A DNA stretch of 64,000 nucleotides from an uncultured Opitutia bacterium (lineage in GTDB: Bacteria; Verrucomicrobiota; Verrucomicrobiia; Opitutales; UBA953), in contig CAMFKE010000004.1 in assembly GCA_945957395.1 (NCBI GenBank), forward strand, positions 248,001 to 312,000, given 5' to 3'. A program made the translations under genes and the position numbers. Below the pieces are notes generated by a model, which searched no databases, was not told the origin of the DNA, and saw only the letters and a list, made by a program, of their open reading frames with translations. Below, piece by piece: positions 17,299-25,283 of the stretch. Numbering within the stretch: position 1 is the first letter of the stretch; each line of letters opens with the position of its first letter.

Positions 17299-18308
17299 TG
17301 CTCAATCAAAACCGAGACAGCGCCGACACGCCGGCGGACCATTGGAAGAACCGCCTCGAGCAAAGGACGAAGCGGCTTCCGTCGTCGTCGGATTTCACGG
17401 CCAAGCCCGGCACCGCCGGCTCCCGCCGCCTGTGGGGGGCGCGGCTTCGTCTCGCCCTTCTGGCCTCGTTCTTTGCGGGCGTCATGGCCATCGCGGCGTT
17501 CGCCTGGCGCGACCTCGCCTCCGAGGCAGCCCGTCCCGTCGTGGCGCAGGAGCGCATCGCGTTCAAATCCGACGGCGTGCTCTCCGAGCGCTGGGTGCGC
17601 GAGACGCTGGCCTCCGAGGACGGCATGCCGCCCGTTTTCGACATCAAGCGCCGGCTCGAGTCGGTCGCCCAGGTGAGGTCGGCCGAGGTTCGCCGCATGC
17701 CCGACGGCACCCTGGAGATCCGCCTGTACGAGCGCCGGCCGGTCATGCGCACGGTCGTGCGTCTTCCCGACGGCACCACGGCGCCGCGTCTCATCGCCGC
17801 CGACGGCGTGATTTTCGACGGCATCAACATCGGCCAGCTCACCTTCGCGAACCTGCCGGTGCTCGACGGGCTCAGGCATCCTCCGCGCGCCGAGGCCAAT
17901 TTCGACGTGATCGACGGCTTCTCCCGCGTCGCCGACTTCCTCGACATGGCTCGCGAGAAGTACCCGGCGATCTACCGCGACTGGCTCAAGGTCTCCCTTC
18001 GCGACTACCCCGGCCGCCCCGACGCTCCCGGCGCGCTCTTCCGCGTGAAGCCCCGCCTCATGGCCCATTCTCCGGATTCGGCGGCCATCGTGGAGATCGT
18101 GTTTTCGCCGACCAATTTCGCCCGCGAACTGGAGGGGCTGGCGAGGCCGGAGATGGCCGAGACCATCCGCCAGTACATGCGCGCCGTGGATCGTTCCAAG
18201 TTTCCCGCCTACCGGCTCGACCTGAGCCTTGTTAACTGGACCGATCCTCGCAACCCGGTGCCCCAGTTGCACCTCATCCCCGTATCCGTCCCGGCGAGAC
18301 AGCCCTGA
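17298..18308 (+). CDS. ftsQ: Cell division protein FtsQ-like
   Basis: The product is 336 residues: a cytoplasmic Arg/Lys-rich tail (1-48), one membrane span at about 50-70, then a periplasmic part. A POTRA-like region is seen at about 90-165, including VRETLASEDGMPPVFDIKRRLE and VRRMPDGTLEIRLYERRPVM. FtsQ links FtsL/FtsB to the divisome. Sequence conservation is weak and the name rests on topology, the POTRA-like pattern, and position before ftsA and ftsZ. The segment after residue 170 is longer than in E. coli FtsQ. Confidence 0.82.
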   Translation: MLNQNRDSADTPADHWKNRLEQRTKRLPSSSDFTAKPGTAGSRRLWGARLRLALLASFFAGVMAIAAFAWRDLASEAARPVVAQERIAFKSDGVLSERWVRETLASEDGMPPVFDIKRRLESVAQVRSAEVRRMPDGTLEIRLYERRPVMRTVVRLPDGTTAPRLIAADGVIFDGINIGQLTFANLPVLDGLRHPPRAEANFDVIDGFSRVADFLDMAREKYPAIYRDWLKVSLRDYPGRPDAPGALFRVKPRLMAHSPDSAAIVEIVFSPTNFARELEGLARPEMAETIRQYMRAVDRSKFPAYRLDLSLVNWTDPRNPVPQLHLIPVSVPARQP

Positions 18309-18316
18309 CCGTCACC

Positions 18317-19528
18317 ATGCCCCGAAACAACCTAGTCGCCGCCATCGACATCGGCACCACCAAGACCGTGGTGCTCATCGGCGAAATCCAGGCCGACCGT
18401 AAGCTCAACATCATCGGTTTGGGCGAACGGCCCTCAGCGGGCCTGCGCAAGGGCGAGATTCTGGACATGTCCGCCGCCAAGGAGGTCGTGCACGCCGCCT
18501 TCGCCGACGCCGAAAAGACCGCCGGCCTGCACGGCAAGGTGCGTCACGCCTACCTGTCCCTCACCGGGTCGCACCTGGAGGGGCGCCGCTATGTCGGCTC
18601 GACTTCCGTGGCCGCCACGCGCGTGAGCCGCGAGGACATCGAGCGCGCCAAGAACGACGCGAAGCGCCGCAAGACCGCCGACGACCGGTTCGTGGTGCAC
18701 TATGTGCGCCAGCCGTTCTTCCTCGACGGCAAGCCCCTCGCCAACGCCGAGAACATGGTGGGCAAACGGCTGGAGGTCAGCTACTGGACCATCGACGCCG
18801 CGCGCAACCGGCTGGAGGAATTGCTGCACATCCCCAACGACATGGGCGTGCATGCCGACGACCTCGTGGTGTCCTCGCTGGCATCCGCCGCGATGGTCGC
18901 CGACGACACGATGAAGCGCAACGGCGTGCTCGTCGTGGACATCGGCGGCGGCGTGACCGACTACGCGCTCTATTACAACGGCTATGTCGTGCAGACCGGC
19001 GTGATTCCGGTGGGCGGCGACCACATCACGAACGACCTGGCGCTGGGCCTGCGCATCTCGCGCGAGGAGGCCGAGTCCATCAAGATCAAGTTCGCCCGCG
19101 CCTACATCGGAGCTGACGACGAGCACGCCACCGTGTTCGTGTCCAACGCCGGTTCGCCCATCGGCGGGCGCGAGTTCTACAAGCGCTCCATCAACCTCAT
19201 CGTTTCGGCCCGCGTCGACGAGATCTTCCAGATCATCCGCGAGCGCCTCGGGCGCTTCGGCGAAGGCGACCGTGTGGCGGCCGGCGCGATCATCACCGGC
19301 GGCACCGCGCTGCTCAACGGTCTCGACCTTTGCGCGGCCAACGCGCTCAAGCTTGAGACGGTCGTCGGGCAGAACCCCGACTGGGTGACGGAAGAGCTTT
19401 CCGGTCCCAAGTACAGCACCGCGCTGGGCCTCCTCCAGTACGCGTTGGGTGCCGGCGACGGCGCCCGCCGCATGCCCGGAGCTCCCGCCGGCATCATGGG
19501 CCACATCCGCAAATTCCTTCGCCTCTGA
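18317..19528 (+). CDS. ftsA: Cell division protein FtsA (actin-like membrane tether of FtsZ)
   Basis: FtsA is an actin-fold ATPase that ties FtsZ to the membrane and recruits later division proteins. The 403 residues start NLVAAIDIGTTKTVVLIGEI, the phosphate-1 motif. VVDIGGGVTDYALY near 213 is phosphate-2, and IITGGTALLNGLD near 327 is the adenosine motif. The extreme C-terminus (GHIRKFLRL) is basic and hydrophobic, as expected for the amphipathic membrane-targeting helix. It lies 8 bases after ftsQ and 11 before ftsZ. Confidence 0.94.
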   Translation: MPRNNLVAAIDIGTTKTVVLIGEIQADRKLNIIGLGERPSAGLRKGEILDMSAAKEVVHAAFADAEKTAGLHGKVRHAYLSLTGSHLEGRRYVGSTSVAATRVSREDIERAKNDAKRRKTADDRFVVHYVRQPFFLDGKPLANAENMVGKRLEVSYWTIDAARNRLEELLHIPNDMGVHADDLVVSSLASAAMVADDTMKRNGVLVVDIGGGVTDYALYYNGYVVQTGVIPVGGDHITNDLALGLRISREEAESIKIKFARAYIGADDEHATVFVSNAGSPIGGREFYKRSINLIVSARVDEIFQIIRERLGRFGEGDRVAAGAIITGGTALLNGLDLCAANALKLETVVGQNPDWVTEELSGPKYSTALGLLQYALGAGDGARRMPGAPAGIMGHIRKFLRL

Positions 19529-19539
19529 GCACCTTTAGC

Positions 19540-21012
19540 ATGAGCGAGCAGCTTCCCGAGTCCCCCGACGCCGAGGCGTTTCCCGACTCCCTCGATCCCG
19601 TCAACGCCGATGCGCCCGAGTCCGTCAACTCTGACGACCCGCAGTCCGTCAACGCCGATTCCCCCGCGCCCGCAATCCCCGAGCTCCCCGATGAGCCCGA
19701 CGCGCCGGAGGCGCCCCGGCAGGGCGGCATGCCGGCGACGCGAGTGAAGATCATCGGCGTCGGCGGAGGCGGAGTAAACTCCGTGGAAGGGCTCATGAGC
19801 GGCGGCCTTCTGTCCGCGGAGACGGTGATGAACGCCGAGTTCGCCGCCGTTAACACCGACGCCCAGGCGTTGGAGACCTCGCCCGTTCCGGAGCGGCTCG
19901 TCATCGGCCGCGCTCAGACGCGCGGTCTGGGTGCGGGCGGCGAGGCCGAGCGCGGCCGCGCGGCCGCCGAGGCCGACCGTGCGGCCATCGACGCGCTGGT
20001 GAGCGGCGTGGACCTGGTCGTTCTGCTTGTCGCCCTGGGCGGCGGCACGGGCAGCGGAGCCGCTCCCGTCATCGCCAAGGCGGCGGCCGAATCCGGAGCC
20101 ATGGTCATCAGTTTCGTGACGCTTCCCTTCTCCTGGGAAGGGGATCGCCGCACGCGTCAGGCGCACGAGGCCATCGACCGACTGCGTGCGGAGTGCGAAG
20201 CGGTCATACCGATGCACAACGACATGCTTCTGCAAGGGGAGGGCGCCGACGCGCCCGTGGAGGCGGCTTTCAACAGGGCTAACGCCTGGGTCTGCTCCGG
20301 TCTCAACGCGCTGTGCGGCATGCTTTTCAAGCGCGGCCTCATCAACATCGATTTCGCCACGCTGCGCTCGGCTCTTCCGGTGCGCGGCGGGCGCACGCTC
20401 TTCAGCGTCGCCTCGGCCGAAGGGGACGACCGCTTCCGGCTCGTCCTGGAGCGGCTGATGGACTGTCCGCTGCTGTACACCAAGGATGCCGTGCGCACGG
20501 CGGATACCCTGGTGGTCAACATCGTGGGCGGCGCCGGGCTCTCGCTCGCTCGCGTGAACGAGATTTTGTCCGCCGTCAAAGGCAGGTTCGGCGGTCGCGA
20601 GAACACCGTGCTGGGCGCGGTCATCGACGATTCGCATTCCGACTTTGTCGAGGTGTGCGTGCTCGGCTCCGCCGGCATCGCGCGCAAGATCAACGCTCCG
20701 CGTCCGCGCCGTCCCTCCGCCGAACTGCGGTCGGCTCCCAAGACGGAGGATCCCGAGGGCAGCATCGGCGAGACCGATATCCTGGCGGCCGAGGAGTCCG
20801 CGGCAGCCTCGGAAGTGGACCCTGCAAAGCTCGCCGTCGTCGCCGAGGGCGATGCGCAGAAGGGCGCCAAGCCTCGCGCCGGCGCCCCGGCGCAGACGGA
20901 AATCGCGTTCGACGAGCCCGGCGATTTCTTCGCCGACTCCCACACGCGTATCGACGGACAGGATATCGACCTGCCGACTTTCCTGCGCCGCCACATCCGC
21001 ATCCGCCTTTGA
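19540..21012 (+). CDS. ftsZ: Cell division GTPase FtsZ, divergent T7 loop
   Basis: FtsZ is the tubulin-like GTPase of the Z ring. The 490 residues have an acidic, repetitive N-terminal extension of about 65 residues (with VNADAPESVN-like repeats). The GTPase domain shows IIGVGGGGVNSVE, AVNTDAQAL, TRGLGAGGE, GGGTGSGAAP and PFSWEGDRRT. After a linker, the tail DLPTFLRRHIRIRL matches the conserved C-terminal peptide that binds FtsA. The T7 loop reads GLINIDFATL: Asn269 and Asp271 are kept, but the position of E. coli Asp212 is Thr274. That aspartate helps activate GTP hydrolysis in the neighbouring subunit, so GTPase kinetics may differ. The spacing before NDMLL is also altered. Confidence 0.93.
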   Translation: MSEQLPESPDAEAFPDSLDPVNADAPESVNSDDPQSVNADSPAPAIPELPDEPDAPEAPRQGGMPATRVKIIGVGGGGVNSVEGLMSGGLLSAETVMNAEFAAVNTDAQALETSPVPERLVIGRAQTRGLGAGGEAERGRAAAEADRAAIDALVSGVDLVVLLVALGGGTGSGAAPVIAKAAAESGAMVISFVTLPFSWEGDRRTRQAHEAIDRLRAECEAVIPMHNDMLLQGEGADAPVEAAFNRANAWVCSGLNALCGMLFKRGLINIDFATLRSALPVRGGRTLFSVASAEGDDRFRLVLERLMDCPLLYTKDAVRTADTLVVNIVGGAGLSLARVNEILSAVKGRFGGRENTVLGAVIDDSHSDFVEVCVLGSAGIARKINAPRPRRPSAELRSAPKTEDPEGSIGETDILAAEESAAASEVDPAKLAVVAEGDAQKGAKPRAGAPAQTEIAFDEPGDFFADSHTRIDGQDIDLPTFLRRHIRIRL

Positions 21013-21015
21013 TTG

Positions 21016-21033
21016 CGCCCTCGTCGGAGGGCG
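21016..21033 (+). terminator. Hairpin directly after ftsZ
   Basis: CGCCCTC (21016-21022) pairs with GAGGGCG (21027-21033) around GTCG, 3 bases after the ftsZ stop. There is no T tract, so it may be an mRNA-stabilising stem or a weak terminator. Confidence 0.3.
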
Positions 21034-21090
21034 GTCCGCCGGGGTGCCGTTTCCTGCGCGCGACACCCGCCTCCTTCCGCCCGTTTTCCG

Positions 21091-22482
21091 ATGACCTTCC
21101 GTCCCGACCTTGTTCCGCTGACCGGTGAACTCTCAGCCGTTTCCGGCGTCGTCGAAGCCGTGTCGCGCGCCGGGGGGCGCTCCCTTCTTGTGGGCGGCTG
21201 TGTGCGCGACGCGCTCATGGGGCGCACGCCCAAGGACATCGACATCGAGGTGTACGGGCTCGCGCCGCACGCGTTGGAGAAGGCCCTGCGCACGCGCTTT
21301 GAAATCAACACGGTCGGGCGCTCCTTCGGGGTGTATAAAATCAGGGGCGCCGACATCGATGTGAGCCTGCCTCGGCGCGAGTCGAAGCGGGGCGAGGGGC
21401 ACACCGGCTTCCTGGTCGAGGGAGACCCGTTCATGCCTTTGGCCGAGGCTTCCGCACGCCGCGATTTCACGGTCAACGCCATCTACTGGGACCCTGCCAC
21501 GGGCGAGCTGCTCGACCCGCATGGCGGCGTGCTCGACCTTGAGGCGCGCGTGCTGCGCCACACCTCCGCGGCCTTTTCCGAGGATCCGCTTCGCGTGCTG
21601 CGCGCCATGCAGTTCCTGGCGCGTTTCGAGTTTTCCCCGGCGCCGGAGACGGTCGCGCTGTGCTCGCACATCCGGCCCGAGGGACTCTCCGCCGAGCGCG
21701 TGTTCGACGAGTGGTCCAAGCTTTTGCTGAAGGGCGTGAAGCCCTCGTCGGGCCTCGCTTTCCTGCGCGACTGCGGCTGGGTGAGGCACTACCCGGAACT
21801 GCTGGCGCTCATCGGCGTGGAGCAGGATCCGGAGTGGCATCCCGAGGGCGATGTGTGGAACCACACGCTGCACTGCCTCGACGCTTTCGCCCACGCCCGC
21901 ACCGGCGATGCCTGGGAGGATCTGGTCGTCGGGTTCGCCGTGCTCTGCCATGACTTCGGCAAGGCCGTGACCACGCGCAAGGAGAAGGACGGGCGCTGGC
22001 ATGCCTACGGACATGAGGCCGCCGGCGAGCCCATCGCCCGCGCTTTTCTCGAGCGCATGACGCGCCACAAGGACCTTGTGGACTCCGTGCTGCCTCTGGT
22101 CGTCTGCCACATGATGCCGCTGGCCCTCTGGCGCGACAAGGCGGGCGCGGCGTCCATCCGCAGGCTGGCGCGCCGCGTGGGGCGTATCGACCGTCTCGTG
22201 CGCGTGGATGACGCCGATCGGCGGGGCCGCCCGCCGCTCGACCCCGGCGACTCGCCCCAGGGCGCCTGGCTGCTGGCGCGCGCCGAGGAGCTTCGCGTGA
22301 AGGACGGCGCGCCGCGCCGGCTGGTGCTGGGGCGCCACCTCATCGCGCTGGGCTACAAGCCGGGGCCGGAGTTCACCGCCGTGCTCGACGAGGCCTACGA
22401 GGCCCAGCTTGACGGCGACTTTCATGACGAGGCGGCCGGCATCGCCTGGCTCAAGGAGCGCATGGAGCGCCCCCGGCCCTGA
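21091..22482 (+). CDS. tRNA nucleotidyltransferase / poly(A) polymerase family with HD domain
   Basis: The product is 463 residues from the ATG at 21091, placed just before the conserved nucleotidyltransferase head. VGGCVRDALMGRTPKDIDIEVYG holds the DxD metal pair. A RRDFTVNAIYWDP block and an HTSAAFSEDPLRVLRAMQF segment confirm the class II CCA-adding fold. Residues about 230-330 form an HD phosphohydrolase domain (WNHTLHCLDAF, LCHDFGK). Such proteins add or repair the tRNA 3' CCA, with the HD part acting as phosphodiesterase/phosphatase. The tRNA-Ser in this window already encodes CCA, so the enzyme may mainly repair. The frame also opens 78 bases earlier, but that part is Arg-rich and unconserved. 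Confidence 0.88.
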   Translation: MTFRPDLVPLTGELSAVSGVVEAVSRAGGRSLLVGGCVRDALMGRTPKDIDIEVYGLAPHALEKALRTRFEINTVGRSFGVYKIRGADIDVSLPRRESKRGEGHTGFLVEGDPFMPLAEASARRDFTVNAIYWDPATGELLDPHGGVLDLEARVLRHTSAAFSEDPLRVLRAMQFLARFEFSPAPETVALCSHIRPEGLSAERVFDEWSKLLLKGVKPSSGLAFLRDCGWVRHYPELLALIGVEQDPEWHPEGDVWNHTLHCLDAFAHARTGDAWEDLVVGFAVLCHDFGKAVTTRKEKDGRWHAYGHEAAGEPIARAFLERMTRHKDLVDSVLPLVVCHMMPLALWRDKAGAASIRRLARRVGRIDRLVRVDDADRRGRPPLDPGDSPQGAWLLARAEELRVKDGAPRRLVLGRHLIALGYKPGPEFTAVLDEAYEAQLDGDFHDEAAGIAWLKERMERPRP

Positions 22483-22566
22483 ACGCCTGTGGCTGGCGCC
22501 GCACGCGGAAGCGCCGTGCGATTTCCGCGTTTGACGCGAGGGGAAAGCGCCGTTTCGTGCGCCGCC

Positions 22567-23448
22567 ATGAAAGTCATTCGAGCCAAGAGCGCAGGCTTCT
22601 GCTGGGGCGTTGAACGCGCCATCGACACCGCCCGCCAGTACGCCGACCACGGCAAGCGTGTCGTGTACACCGACGGCCCCCTGATCCACAACTCCCAGAT
22701 GATGGAGAAGCTGGAAGGCGAGGGCATTCGCGAGGTGGGCGACTACGAGAGCCAGGCCGCTCTCAAGCTCGACATGTCCACGGATCGCGACCGCAACGCC
22801 GTGATCGTGGTGCGCGCCCACGGCATCTCGCCCGAGCGCCGCGCCTACCTGAAGTCGCTGGGGCTCGAGTTCCGCGACGGCACCTGCCCGGACGTCGGCA
22901 TCATCGCCGGCAAGATCAAGCTGTTCGCGCGCAAGGGGTACCATACCGTGATTTTCGGAGACCCGAAGCACCCCGAGGTCATGGGCCTCATGGGCTACAC
23001 CGAGGGCCGCGGCTTCGTGGTGAAAAGCGAGAAGGACATCGACGCGCTGCCGGAGAACATCGGTGAAAAGGTCTGCATGGTCTCGCAGACCACCATGTTC
23101 ACCTTCGACTTCAAGAGCCTCGGCGCGCACCTGAAGCGGCGCTTCCCCAACGCCGAGGTCGTGGACACCATCTGCGGCGCGACCAAGGAACGCCAGAGCG
23201 ACATTCCCAATCTCAAGTCGGAGGGCGCGGAGGCGGTGGTCGTCATCGGCGGCCGCCATTCCGCGAACACCGTGAAGCTGGCCAAGCTTGTGGAGATGGA
23301 AGGCATGCCCTGCTACCATGTGGAGACCGCCGCCGAGCTGGATTTCGCGCACATGAAGACCCATTACAAGGTGGTCGGCGTGACCGCCGGCGCCTCGACC
23401 CCGGGCTTCCTCATCGACGAGGTTTGCGACCGGCTGCGCGCGCTTTGA
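22567..23448 (+). CDS. ispH: 4-hydroxy-3-methylbut-2-enyl diphosphate reductase IspH
   Basis: IspH (LytB) catalyses the last step of the MEP isoprenoid pathway, giving IPP and DMAPP, with a 4Fe-4S cluster. The 293 residues from the ATG at 22567 begin MKVIRAKSAGFCWGV with Cys12. The other two cluster cysteines are in GTCPDV (about 107) and DTICGATKERQ (about 202). VRAHGISPE carries the substrate histidine. Isoprenoid supply feeds undecaprenyl phosphate for the wall genes upstream. The frame opens 78 bases earlier, but the conserved part starts here. A terminator follows. Confidence 0.93.
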   Translation: MKVIRAKSAGFCWGVERAIDTARQYADHGKRVVYTDGPLIHNSQMMEKLEGEGIREVGDYESQAALKLDMSTDRDRNAVIVVRAHGISPERRAYLKSLGLEFRDGTCPDVGIIAGKIKLFARKGYHTVIFGDPKHPEVMGLMGYTEGRGFVVKSEKDIDALPENIGEKVCMVSQTTMFTFDFKSLGAHLKRRFPNAEVVDTICGATKERQSDIPNLKSEGAEAVVVIGGRHSANTVKLAKLVEMEGMPCYHVETAAELDFAHMKTHYKVVGVTAGASTPGFLIDEVCDRLRAL

Positions 23449-23456
23449 TCCGGCGA

Positions 23457-23488
23457 GCCGCCGTCGTGGTAGGGGAGGCGGCGTTTTT
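23457..23488 (+). terminator. Rho-independent terminator after ispH
   Basis: GCCGCC (23457-23462) pairs with GGCGGC (23477-23482) and is followed by GTTTTTAG. It lies 8 bases after the ispH stop. Confidence 0.6.
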
Positions 23489-23557
23489 AGCTTTTTGACA
23501 CAAGCCCGGCGAGTGTGCCGCCTTGAGTACCGTCGCGTCTCCTCAAAGATGTCCCCC

Positions 23558-24064
23558 ATGCCCAACGATTCGATTCCCCGCCGCGTTCTGTTCGTCTGCC
23601 TCGGCAACATCTGCCGTTCGCCGGCGGCCGAGGGCGTTTTCGCCAAACTGGCGACAGCGGCGCGTCTGCATGAGCGCGGGGTGAGTTGGGATTCCTGCGG
23701 CGTCGCGGGCTGGCATGCCGGCGACCTTCCCGATTCGCGCATGCTCGAGGCCGCCTCGCGTCGCGGCATCACGCTCACGCATCGGGCGCGCAAACTGCGC
23801 CGCGAGGACTTTGCCGATTTCGACCTCATCCTCACCATGGATGACGCCAACTACAGCGATGTGTGTGAACACGCGCCGGACAAGGCCATGGTGGCGAAGG
23901 TCAAGCCCATGGCGGACTACCTTCGCTCCATGCGTTACGCCTACATTCCGGATCCCTATTACGGAACAGCCGACGATTTCGAACTGGTGCTCGACCTCCT
24001 GGAGGACGCCTGCACCACGCTCGTTCAGGATCTGGACAAGGCTCTTCCCGCCTCCGCCGCCTGA
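23558..24064 (+). CDS. Low-molecular-weight protein-tyrosine phosphatase
   Basis: The 168-residue product has the family's N-terminal P-loop CLGNICRS (C-x5-R-S, nucleophile Cys14, Arg20). A TMDDANYSDV segment and the DPYYG loop near residue 130 supply the general acid aspartate. It hydrolyses phosphotyrosine and often partners bacterial tyrosine kinases in exopolysaccharide control. No kinase is seen nearby. Two in-frame ATGs (23549 and 23558) are possible, neither with a Shine-Dalgarno. I take the later one because it leaves the usual short N-terminus. The gene converges with exbD, 31 bases away. Confidence 0.88.
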   Translation: MPNDSIPRRVLFVCLGNICRSPAAEGVFAKLATAARLHERGVSWDSCGVAGWHAGDLPDSRMLEAASRRGITLTHRARKLRREDFADFDLILTMDDANYSDVCEHAPDKAMVAKVKPMADYLRSMRYAYIPDPYYGTADDFELVLDLLEDACTTLVQDLDKALPASAA

Positions 24065-24095
24065 TTTTCAGACGGTCCCGGGCGGGCCTCCTGCC

Positions 24096-24578
24096 TCAGC
24101 GGGGTTGGCCGTCTTCACCGGCGATGTGGACCGCCGTGAAACCCGCCTTGCGCGCCATCGCCACGACCTCGAAAAAGGTCTGCATGCTCACCGATTTGTC
24201 CGCCTTGATGAGCAGCGTGCCGCGCGACGTTCCCGTTGCGGGCGCCTCGGCGGCGAAATCCTCCGCCAGCTTGGCCAGCGTGCGAATGCGCCCGTTCCAT
24301 ATGGCCATGTCGTCCTGCTTGAGCGCCAGAATGGTGACCGTATCCGTGGTCACGGCTCCGGGCAGCTTGTCGGATTTCGCCACGGGCAGCGACAGCGTGC
24401 CCGAAACGCCCACGGTGAGCCCGGGCGCGAAGATGAAGCGCGAGCCCGCCAGGGTCGCGAGCATGAGCGCGATCAGCAGCGCCGTGGCCAGCGCCGTGGC
24501 GTCCAGCGCCGTGTCGGGGCGGCGAAGCCGCGAGGCCAGCCGCATGGGCCTGGCCGGGGGTTCGGTGGATTTGCTCAT
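24096..24578 (-). CDS. exbD: ExbD/TolR-family biopolymer transport protein
   Basis: The product is 160 residues: a basic cytoplasmic N-terminus, one membrane span at about 27-50 (with Asp27 just before it), then a periplasmic domain. The RGTLLIKADKSVSMQTFFEVVAMARKAG block is typical of ExbD/TolR (the 'V-x-I-x-A-D-x-x-x-x-Y' region). With ExbB it forms a proton-driven complex that powers outer-membrane processes. The gene follows exbB by 15 bases in the same operon. The family usually has the membrane aspartate inside the span; here it sits at the edge (DTALDATA). Confidence 0.85.
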   Translation of the reverse strand: MSKSTEPPARPMRLASRLRRPDTALDATALATALLIALMLATLAGSRFIFAPGLTVGVSGTLSLPVAKSDKLPGAVTTDTVTILALKQDDMAIWNGRIRTLAKLAEDFAAEAPATGTSRGTLLIKADKSVSMQTFFEVVAMARKAGFTAVHIAGEDGQPR

Positions 24579-24593
24579 GGTCGTGGATCCCGC

Positions 24594-25283
24594 TCAGGCC
24601 CTGGTCGCGGCGTCCTCTTCCGCCTCGACGGCGCGTCCTTCGCGCTCGGCGGGAAGCTCATGGCACACGAAGCGGATGGTCGCGATGGCGGCCCACTCGA
24701 TGTCGTGGGCCAGCGCCCGCACGCGTCCGCTGAGGAAGTGTACGCCCAGGTGGGCGATCGCCGAGATGGCCACGCCGGCGGCCGCCGTGACGAGCGCGCC
24801 CGCGATGTCTCCGGCGAACTTGTCCGCCGTCGCGTAGTGTCCAGCCGACTGCAGCGCGAGGAAGGCGCGAAGCAGCGCGATGAGGGTGCCGAGCAGGCCC
24901 ACGAGCGGGGCGAGCTTGGCGATGGCGGCGACCGTGCCGATGCGTCGTTCGAGCACGGGCAATTCCAGCAGCGCGGCCTCCTCGGCGGCGGCGCGCATGC
25001 GCGGCTCGCCGTCGCGCGCGTGCAGCAGCGTGGCTTTCACCACGCGGGCCACCGGGCCCGGCGCCTGCTCGCAGGCGGTGATGGCTTCGACCAGCCGTCC
25101 GTGGCGCAGGTTGTTGCGCACGCCGTCGAGGAATTCGGCGGCGCGGATGCGGCCGCGGTGAAGGAAGAGGGTTCGCTCCACGATGAACACGAGCGCAAGC
25201 AGGCTCAGCCCGAGCAGCGGGAAAATCATGGGGCCTCCGTTCGTGAGCACGGAGAATTCGACGGGTTGGGGGGCGGCGCTCAT
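24594..25283 (-). CDS. exbB: MotA/TolQ/ExbB proton channel family protein
   Basis: The product is 229 residues with three membrane spans at about 17-37, 120-145 and 163-185. The MotA/TolQ/ExbB domain is clear from IAKLAPLVGLLGTLIALLRAF and GDIAGALVTAAAGVAISAIA, which normally line the proton path. It is the channel half of an ExbB-ExbD motor. The start overlaps the stop of the upstream TPR gene by 4 bases (ATGA), so the three genes form one operon. No tonB or tolA is visible in the window. Confidence 0.88.
   Translation of the reverse strand: MSAAPQPVEFSVLTNGGPMIFPLLGLSLLALVFIVERTLFLHRGRIRAAEFLDGVRNNLRHGRLVEAITACEQAPGPVARVVKATLLHARDGEPRMRAAAEEAALLELPVLERRIGTVAAIAKLAPLVGLLGTLIALLRAFLALQSAGHYATADKFAGDIAGALVTAAAGVAISAIAHLGVHFLSGRVRALAHDIEWAAIATIRFVCHELPAEREGRAVEAEEDAATRA

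Noticed and set aside
21133-23850. 905-residue minus-strand frame opposite cca, ispH and the phosphatase
   Set aside because: It is antisense to three securely identified genes and has no recognisable motif. High GC creates long open shadows on the opposite strand.
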